Of a stretch of 64,000 nucleotides of DNA, positions 56,845-64,000 are shown one piece after another; position 1 is the first letter of the stretch; every line of letters starts with the position of its first letter. The stretch is from Cavia porcellus (lineage: Eukaryota; Chordata; Mammalia; Rodentia; Caviidae). The stretch spans positions 213,168,657 through 213,232,656 of the forward strand of contig NW_026947484.1 in NCBI RefSeq assembly GCF_034190915.1. Reading direction: 5' to 3'. Below the pieces are notes generated by a model. That model was given only the letters and a program-made list of their open reading frames with translations. It was not told where the DNA came from and did not search any database. A program made the translations under genes and the position numbers.

Positions 56845-57010
56845 CGTTTGCACGGTGACCTTGGGCAAGTGAGAAATTCTCTATGCCTCCATTTTTCCCC
56901 AACTATCAAATGGAGATAATAAAGGCTATTCTGAAGTTAGAATGAGATAATCAGTGTTTAAATGGTGCTGGAAAGTATACAGCTTTCTATGGGAATATAA
57001 GGTGTTATTA
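56845..57010 (+). mobile_element. MIR SINE
   Basis: 'acggtgaccttgggcaagtg', 'tatgcctccatttttcccca' and 'tcaaatggagataataaagg' then 'gtgttatta' follow the MIR core and 3' half. The frames noted at 56.5-56.9 kb run into it, another reason to reject them. Confidence 0.85.
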
Positions 57011-57127
57011 TCCATTCACCCCTCCTGCCTCTCCAGTAAATTCAGATGTTTGCTAACAATTACATCTTGGCGAGGACACAGTGATGAATCGAAGAAATAC
57101 AGCAGCCTCCACATTGCAGAAATGGTG

Positions 57128-57475
57128 CCATAGTCTGAATCGTAAATATCCCCCTGCAAAAAGGCCCATGTGTTGGGAGGCCTGGACCCCAGGGAGGGGT
57201 GGGCAGGAAGTGGCGGAACCTTTAAGAGGTGGGGCTTGAGGCCATTGAGGTTGAGATCTTGAAAGGGATTGTGGGACTCCAATCTCTTTTTTTCTGTCTT
57301 TTGCTTCACAACTTTGAGGCCAGCAGTTTTGCTCTGCCACGTTCTCCCACCCGGTGCAATAGAGCCAGCCAAACTGAAACCTCTAAATCTGTGAGCCAAA
57401 AGAAACCTCTGGTCTAGAAGATGATTATCTCAGGTATTTGTTATGATGGGGGAAACACAGATGGGAACTAAGACA
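57128..57475 (+). mobile_element. ERVL-MaLR solo LTR (ORR1/MT-like)
   Basis: 'catagtctgaatcgtaaata', 'tccccctgcaaaaaggccca', 'gaggtggggcttgaggccat', 'gtgagccaaaagaaacctct' and 'tatctcaggtatttgttatg' then 'gatgggaactaagacaca' follow the MaLR LTR from end to end. No internal region is attached. Confidence 0.92.
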
Positions 57476-59689
57476 CAGGCTGGTGCTATCCGCAAACCTG
57501 GCAAGTTCCAGAACACATGCTCTGAGCAGGGAATATACACCTGGCAAATAATGAACTGTGACCCATAGGGGAATTCCACTGCAGTCATCAAAAGCCAGCA
57601 TTTGCAGACTCAGATGTGGTGCCTGCTGGACTGTGAGAAACATAACAGTCATAAAATCATAGATTTCTATTGGCCAGGACCCCTGTCTTTCGGGGAAATG
57701 AGCTAGCTTCCAAGTGAAAGTGGAAAATTTATTCAATTGACCACTGACCTGTGAAAGGTAAGCCAGGTTTATGTGTATCATCATTTATTTGATTTGTGAT
57801 ATTGAGCAAATATTTCATGACCCTCTGCCCCAGATTCTTCCTCATAGGAATAAGAATTGAGCAGGCTCTTCAGTAACTGAGACACAGTTCAAGTGAAAAG
57901 TGGGTTGTTTTTTTTTGGTTGTTGTTGTTGGTTTTTTTTTCGGTATTTTGTTTGTTTGTTTGTTTTTTGCTGTTGATCAAATCTCTTCTCTATGAATCAC
58001 CTGTAGTGTACCCTGTTATCTCATACACAAAAGACAGGGGCTCTAACTTTCCTTCTGCTGGACTTTAATTACTGTGGAAGGGCCAACTTGTCATGTATCC
58101 AAGACAGAATTCTTCCTTGGAATAACAGAGCAGATACTGTTGGGATGGGATACCAGAGATTGTGACATGGGCAGATTTTTAATTAATTCAAAGCAGAACT
58201 AAAAGCTAAGCCCATTTTGGCTTCAACTCTGACTCCTGCAAGAGGAAGGCTCAGGCCTCTTAGACCTCTCCTTCACAGCTGTGTCACAGACCCTGCTCCA
58301 AGTTCCCTTGAACTTGAGAGACAATGACAAGAATCACAAAATGAAGCTGGAAACAAGAGCCAGGAGGATTGGGGGAAAAGCAGCAATCCGAGAGTGAAGA
58401 GAAACAGGGCACTTTCAGAGCCTTGTTTTCTCATTATATTATTAATGTGCATTTATTTCCTCTGTTGGAAGAAGGAAAGTTTTCCATTGAGAGGAGACGG
58501 CAACCCTGGACAACACTTCACTTCAGAGGTACTTCCTCTTGCCAACTACAAATGCAGCCATGAAGTACCAATTTCTTGGCCAGCCTAAGGCATTTCTATC
58601 CCAGCATCAACTCAGAATCCTTTCTCCCAGAACCTCCACACCTTCTCCTCCTGCTCCAGCCCCAAGCTTTCACCTGAACATGTTTCTGCAGAAAAAAATG
58701 ATTTCCAGTCCGCAAACAATGTTAGCTTCAAGGGCCAACTGCAAAAGAGCAGAGAGCCTTCATCTGCTGCCATGGCCCCTGGGACAGTGAAAACAGCTGG
58801 AAAGCCAGACACAGATCTCCATTAACCTGAGCATCTGATGGCTGGTATAAAAGCTCTGTTCAGCACCCAGGCTCAGAACTATCTCCAAAAACCCCAAGTC
58901 TCATTAGCCACTGCACTGGACAAATTCATTATCCTAAGCTCCAAGGCGCGACAGAAGGCTTAATCAGGTCAGCAGCTTTTGATCTGAAAATAAGCACCTT
59001 CTTGACACTCTATGGATTATAGGAATTATGCTTGCTAAAGCTACCTATACCACCATCATGTCAAAGGATATTCAGGGATATTCAACTGAGAGGAAAAATT
59101 ACACAGTCAAATTCTATCAAGCCCACAAAATGAAAGAAAGCCCACCCGTCACTCCAGAAGGCGAAGTCTTGAGTTTATCTGACGGTAGGAAAAAGCAGAC
59201 AAACCCTGAGATTCTCATGTTCTCTCCTCTGCTGAGCCTTCCCTGTGGGTGAGGAGGGCTGGGACAGACTGGCTGCAGTTACACCCAAGCCTTCTTTCAC
59301 GGGCACCTAGCCCCTAGTTTGCAATCACTCCTATTTTTTTCTGACAAGCTATTGTTCCAAGCTAAATTTTTCCACTCCTGGACTCAGCCCAAAGGTAAAT
59401 TTATTTTGGAAAGGCTGAGCCAAATTCTTCTGCAACTATGGTTTTCAGCAGGTGAAATAAAGATTGCTGTTCCCTCCACAGAAAATTCTGTCCTGAGTCT
59501 GCAATAACCGTCCAGGCCCCTGGCACCACTGAAGCCAGGGGACACAGACACATTAAACAAGGTATGTTAAACCCATGCCTACTGATCCTGAGTGCGAAAA
59601 TGAAGTTTAATTATGACACAAACAAGTCTCTGCCATGTGTATGCAATTTAAAAATATTCCCCATCTTATCTGCGTCTTGCATCTGCTCT
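57476..59689. other. Unique sequence with a T/G-rich stretch
   Basis: Apart from 57904-57968, nothing is recognised. The minus frame 57425-57784 (119 codons) starts in the LTR end and is not a gene. Confidence 0.4.
57904..57968. repeat. T-rich low-complexity with GTT and GTTT units
   Basis: T runs alternate with GTT repeats and end with GTTT units. It could be the inverted tail of an unrecognised retroposon. Confidence 0.9.
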
Positions 59690-59815
59690 GGGGAGAAGAG
59701 CTAACCATTCTGACAGATGGTAAAACTGGGGCAAAAAAAAAGGCCAAGAATTCCTTAAGGTCACACAGTATGTTAGCTGGCAAGACGAAGAACACCATCT
59801 TGACCTCTGATCTTC
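59690..59815 (-). mobile_element. MIR SINE fragment
   Basis: On the plus strand 'attctgacagatggtaaaac', 'attccttaaggtcacacagt' and 'atgttagctggcaagacgaa' form the complement of MIR. Confidence 0.7.
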
Positions 59816-59881
59816 CTAAGCCAAATGAGATAACCCTTTAACAAACACAGGAATTAAACTGAATCTTAAAATGGGGTACCA

Positions 59882-60300
59882 CACTAGTCAATTTTGTTAC
59901 TATAACAAAATACCGAAGACCGGGAACTTTATAAAGAAAATGTTTTTTAAATTCAAAATTTGGGAAGCTTAAAGTCCAAGACTGGCCAGACCCATCAATT
60001 CAGGCTCGGTGAGAGTCCCCTTAGCTACATCACAATGTGACAGAGAAACAGGAAGGAAAATAGCCATATGCAAAAGGGACCAAGTGTGAGGGGTGGCCTC
60101 ACTTTCTAACAAGTCACTCCCATAAGAAATCACTCTACAATAACAAAAGTACTCTCTTTCTAGGACAGTAGTCCCAGTGACTTAACCATCGCCAACTAGG
60201 TCCCACCTCCTAAAGCTTCTGCCACCTCTCACACTGCCATTCTGGAAACCAAGCTACCAACACATGAATCTTTGAGGGTCACACTCAAATCCTATCCCAA
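59882..60300 (-). mobile_element. ERVL-MaLR solo LTR (MST/MLT1-like), inverted
   Basis: On the plus strand 'cactagtcaattttgttact', 'ataacaaaataccgaagacc', 'ggtggcctcactttctaaca' and 'ctaggtcccacctcctaaag' are followed by 'acacatgaatctttgagggt'. This is the complement of a MaLR LTR. No internal region is adjacent. Confidence 0.9.
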
Positions 60301-60399
60301 CCACAGCATGCACTGAACTGTTAGCAAAGTATCTTAGGCATGACATTCAGATGAAATCTACTTCCTGTTACCTTGAAAACTCATAGTGAGGAGGAAGAG

Positions 60400-60570
60400 A
60401 CTGACATTACCCAAGCAGCATGCTAGACACTGCGCCAGGCACTTATGCCTCACAATACCTCTGCCAAAATGGTGTCACTGCTCACTTGTCGCACAGGCAA
60501 TCATTGAAAGAGTTAATATTAGGAATCCAAAGAGTCTCCTGACAAATGCCAGGGCACCACACCATGCCAG
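60400..60570 (-). mobile_element. MIR SINE fragment
   Basis: On the plus strand 'catgctagacactgcgccag' and 'gcacttatgcctcacaatac' resemble the complement of the MIR 3' half. The rest is faint. Confidence 0.5.
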
Positions 60571-62224
60571 GTTAAGGAAGCCCCAAAGACCCCAGGTCAC
60601 ATTTTATACAGAAATGCCACTGCAGGATTTGAGTTCCAAACTAGTCAGCAATCACAGTGACTAAGAAAAAGCAAAACTACCCATCCTCGTCTGTCCTCCT
60701 CCAACTGCTCAGTCTCTAATGAGGGATGACCACAGAAGATACAAAACACTCAAGAATAAGAGAAAGAATGAAACATGTGGAAGCCAGAATAATCAGTACC
60801 TACAATTTCCTTGAGAAATAATATGCATAAGTACAAATAGATTGGTTTTCTACAGTTATCCCTAAATAAAAGGAAAGAGGGTACATGGAGGTAAAATGCT
60901 AATCATGCAACATATTAAATGCTACTCTCTGCAGGATTTCCTTGGTCTTTGGCTACATTAAGTATGTATCACCCACAGGTCTCAGAGCTTTGCACCAAGC
61001 AATGCTCATGAAGGATGGGTGTGGGATGGATGGATGGATGGATGGATGGACAGATGATAGATGGGTGAAAAGATGAAATAATAATGTCAGAAATAATGCC
61101 TCTTACTCCAGGTGGAGTTTAAATCTGCATTACTCTACTTATTTGATATCTGGGAACATATTTATCATCTTAATCCTAGTAATATAAAACAAGCTATTTT
61201 AACTTTATCTTCTGTGAGCATATGGATGAAAGAATATGAATATTTTTGTTGGTTTCAAATGAACAGGCTGCATACCTAAGATAGTTTTCCAAAAAATGTG
61301 ACAGAAGTCCAATTACTGTCTTTTAAATAACAACACAAAATAAATGTTCTAGGAAATACTTTTTACAAGAACAAGTGGAGATTTCTGTGTAGGGCAATAA
61401 ATGAAAACCCAAGAAAAACCAGATTCATGCACGGAAGGCCTGTGTTTGTTCTTCCCGAGAGAAGCGATCTGGAGATTACAGATGAAGTGGCTCCACTTTT
61501 AGGGAGCTTCTCCTCCAATGGTTTATTTACGTGTTAGAAAAACAAAATGCAGGCAAGGAGCAAATGGCACTGTAGCCTCTAAGTCAGGTCAGGGAGACAC
61601 TGGAATGGTCATGAAGAGTACAAAACATACTCAGGCAGAGGCTGAGATCCAGCATGTTCCGCCTCTGCTAAGGAATACTGAAGTGTAGGACTCTGAGTGA
61701 GAAATAAGAACTGACTGACAAAGAAAAATGCTTTCTCAAGAACTTCAGTCACAGGAGAAGTTCTATCCACAGAGGCTGTTAGCTGTCATCTGACAGCAGT
61801 TCTCAGGAACCCTAATGCCCAGAAGTCTTTCTGTGGGACAATCCTCTTCACCCCATCTTCAATTCCAGCCTACTCCAAGCACAAGATATTCAAATGGCTC
61901 TTCTGGGAGACTACGAAGCAGAGGGAACAGTAACAAAAAGAGATGGTCCTCACCCTACTTTTAACCACAGTCCATTTACATGACATACTGGGGCACCCCT
62001 AGAGCATTGTATTAGGTGGAGGGGTAGCTACTAAAATAATAATTAGGATAGCACCCTTATAGAATATTCAATAAATCTCATGCAATAGTCATTCAAGTAT
62101 AGAACTGGTGAAGAACCAGATGCTTTAATTACCTCCAGGGGTCAACCTGCAGCAGACCTAAAACCCACTGCTCAGGGAAGACACAACCCACAAATACTCC
62201 CATAGACTGAGGGCCCACTCTGGC
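60571..62224. other. Unique sequence with GGAT microsatellite
   Basis: AT-rich and without recognisable repeats except the GGAT run. There are few open frames. Confidence 0.4.
61024..61050. repeat. (GGAT)n microsatellite
   Basis: Six GGAT units in register plus a partial unit, followed by degenerate 'cagatgatagatggg'. Confidence 0.95.
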
Positions 62225-62450
62225 CAGACAACCAACTAGGCAGCTTACAGGTGCTGTCTCAACCCATCATCACTACCAGGACTGCTTGTAAAGGCTAGGT
62301 ACGGTCATCCCCACTTCAGAAATGAAAAACTGGCTTTGATGGAAAGACAAGTAACCACATCCAAGAGGTGGGACAAGAACCTCAGGCTGGCTGCCACCAA
62401 AGTCACCGCTCCAGCTCCTGAGACCAGGCTGCTCCCTACCTCTGAACCTC
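62225..62450 (-). mobile_element. MIR SINE
   Basis: On the plus strand 'ggtacggtcatccccacttc', 'agaaatgaaaaactggcttt', 'gatggaaagacaagtaacca' and 'gaacctcaggctggctgcca' match the complement of MIR loosely but in order. Confidence 0.6.
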
Positions 62451-63069
62451 AGCAGGTGACTCGCATTTCAGTGGATAACTTGGGCTGGATTTGCTTTGTC
62501 CTGGGGAGTCCTAAATCTCAGATACTAAGCAAAGAAGGAAGAAATAATAGAGGCCCATTGATGTCTCTGAGAATGTGTAGAAAATAAGCCTGCATCTGTG
62601 TCATTCTGGAATTTAAGGGGGAATGGGAAGCAGCCTCAATCAACAGGATAAATCTGCCTTCACCTGGGATCACACTTGGGAGAAGCAACAATGTGGATAC
62701 AACTTGTTTTGATCACTGTATTACCCGTTGTGGGATACTCCCAGCCTGGTATTTCAGGCCTGTTCCTCTTGGTATCCAAACTGCCCCCTATAAAGGACCT
62801 GGGGCTTAGTATGTCTTCAGCTTGCTATGATCTACCTGTATTTTCAGACTCTGTCTTCTGACTGTGGAGCCAGAGACTCATGGGGTGGACTGAGAGGAAC
62901 ACAGGTAACCAACGAATTCTCTAGGGTGGCTACCAGAGTGTGTGTGCAAGAATATCTGTGTGTGTGCCCAACTTAATCTTTATTTCCAGTTTTTCCAGAA
63001 ATAAATACAAAAACAAACCTCATTCCCCACACGAAAATGGCATCTGCCCCTGCGCCCTCCCCCATGAGA
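62451..63069. other. Unique sequence
   Basis: Nothing is recognised. Confidence 0.4.
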
Positions 63070-63160
63070 CAACAATAGTTACTATTCATAGAGCACCTGT
63101 TTTGTTCCAGGCCTTGTCCTGGGTATAAATATGTTCCATTTAATCCTCAGCACAACCCTT
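63070..63160 (-). mobile_element. MIR SINE fragment
   Basis: On the plus strand 'actattcatagagcacctgt', 'tttgttccaggccttgtcct' and 'ccatttaatcctcagcacaa' form the complement of the MIR 3' half. Confidence 0.65.
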
Positions 63161-63185
63161 CATTTCTCTTCCTTCCCCTACTGTC

Positions 63186-63612
63186 TTAAGTTTCCGAGGG
63201 CCGCTGTAACAAACAGTCACTAAATGCATAGCTTCAAAACACAGAAATACATCTTCTCAAAGTTCTAGAGTCAAAGTGTTGGGTGGGCCACACTCCCGCC
63301 GCAGCCCCTATACAAGGGTCCTCCTGGCCTCCTCCAGCTTCTGTGGGAGCCCTCAGTTTTCACTGGCTTATGGCAGCCTCACTCCAAACCCTGCCTCCAT
63401 CCTCACGTGGTCATGCTCTTCCAGAGTCTGTCTCTGTGTCCACATTTCCCTTTCTTCTAAGTATGCCAATCAAAGGGAATTAGAGCCCACCCTAGTAAAT
63501 TCACTTTCACTGCATCTGCCCAGACCCAGCTTCCAAATATGGCCACATTCTGAGGCCCCGGAACTAGGACTTCAACCCAATTTGTTTGCTGTGGTCACAA
63601 CTCAACACAGCA
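63186..63612 (-). mobile_element. ERVL-MaLR solo LTR (MLT1-like), inverted
   Basis: On the plus strand 'taagtttccgagggccgctg', 'taacaaacagtcactaaatg', 'ccatcctcacgtggtcatgc' and 'aatatggccacattctgagg' are followed by 'cggaactaggacttcaac'. This is the complement of an older MaLR-type LTR. The 115-codon frame at 63276-63623 is inside it and is not a gene. Confidence 0.85.
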
Positions 63613-63734
63613 CCCACCTATGAAGACTGATGACTCAAGGTCATACAAGATCTCAGTCAAAACAGAGTTAACTTTCATCTCTGACATTATCATCACCAGG
63701 CGCAAGCGCAGACTCGAACCCCCAGGAGATGTAT

Positions 63735-63975
63735 CATCTGCACCAGCGCCCAGCTTCTCCCCGCTGCTCCCTCAGCTCTGGGCATCCTCCATTCACCTCA
63801 CTGCCCTGTGCCTCCTGCACACCTTGGCTCAAGCGTCCTGGCTCCAAAGTACCCTCCCAGGGCTCCATTCCAGAGCAGAGCCACTCTCTGCAGGATCTCT
63901 GCTCACCATCTCTATCAGTGCTCTCTCGGCCACAGCTAGTTTCCCATCCCTCATAGCCTATAGCCTGCCAGGGCA
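63735..63975 (+). mobile_element. L2 LINE 3' fragment
   Basis: 'cctgtgcctcctgcacacct', 'aagtaccctcccagggctcc' and 'gcctgccagggcagggacca' resemble the L2 3' region. It runs to the window edge. Confidence 0.5.
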
Positions 63976-64000
63976 GGGACCATCTGCTGGGCTCTCACCC

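Noticed and set aside
56492..56919. Two overlapping 124-126-codon plus frames
   Set aside because: Different registers of the same DNA, running into a MIR. No domain seen.
63276..63623. 115-codon plus frame
   Set aside because: Lies inside an inverted MaLR-type LTR.
63690..63770. Possible inverted tRNA from 'agactcgaaccccc'
   Set aside because: The T-arm stem does not pair and no acceptor stem or anticodon arm is visible. It is more likely a MIR remnant or chance.

Overview
This window looks like 64 kb of rodent nuclear DNA with no protein-coding gene that can be supported. It could be intergenic or lie inside a large intron. No open frame exceeds about 153 codons. The open frames are scattered over both strands, overlap repeats or low-complexity DNA, and show no recognisable domain. 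CpG is scarce almost everywhere. I saw no functional tRNA, rRNA or snRNA gene and no CRISPR, operon or other prokaryotic signature.

The organism is inferred from the repeats. There are B1-type SINEs (7SL-derived, several with the internal 'gagttcaaggcc' duplication), ID-type SINEs (tRNA-derived, 'ggggctggggatttagctcag'), and B1 units joined to an ID-like unit. These point to a rodent. I saw no B2 or B4 elements, which argues against mouse, rat or hamster. The ID variant and the B1-ID composites fit a castorimorph (beaver or kangaroo-rat group) or a squirrel-related rodent; that choice is inference only.

Layout: 1-9 kb is mostly unique sequence with two MaLR LTRs. 12.6-16 kb is a dense block of L1, MaLR, L2, MIR, a Tigger-type element and another L1. 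At 16.5 kb there is a ten-monomer minisatellite with a higher-order 79-bp unit. 18-25 kb holds L1, MIR, hAT and SINE insertions, including an L1 split by an LTR. 28-29.4 kb is an L1 3' end on the minus strand, followed by an unexplained segment that is relatively rich in CpG. 30.8-34.5 kb and 43-46 kb are SINE clusters with microsatellites grown from SINE tails. 47-64 kb carries MER5A, MIR, L2 and four further MaLR LTRs.

The readable history is one of layered insertion: ID in L1, ID in MIR, B1-ID in hAT, and LTR in L1, several with visible target-site duplications. I found no convincing new biological system. The best leads are the minisatellite, the 29.7-30.0 kb segment and the nested insertions, which can be used for relative dating. 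Repeat family names come from remembered consensus features, not a database search, and element edges are approximate by tens of bases unless a target-site duplication is given.
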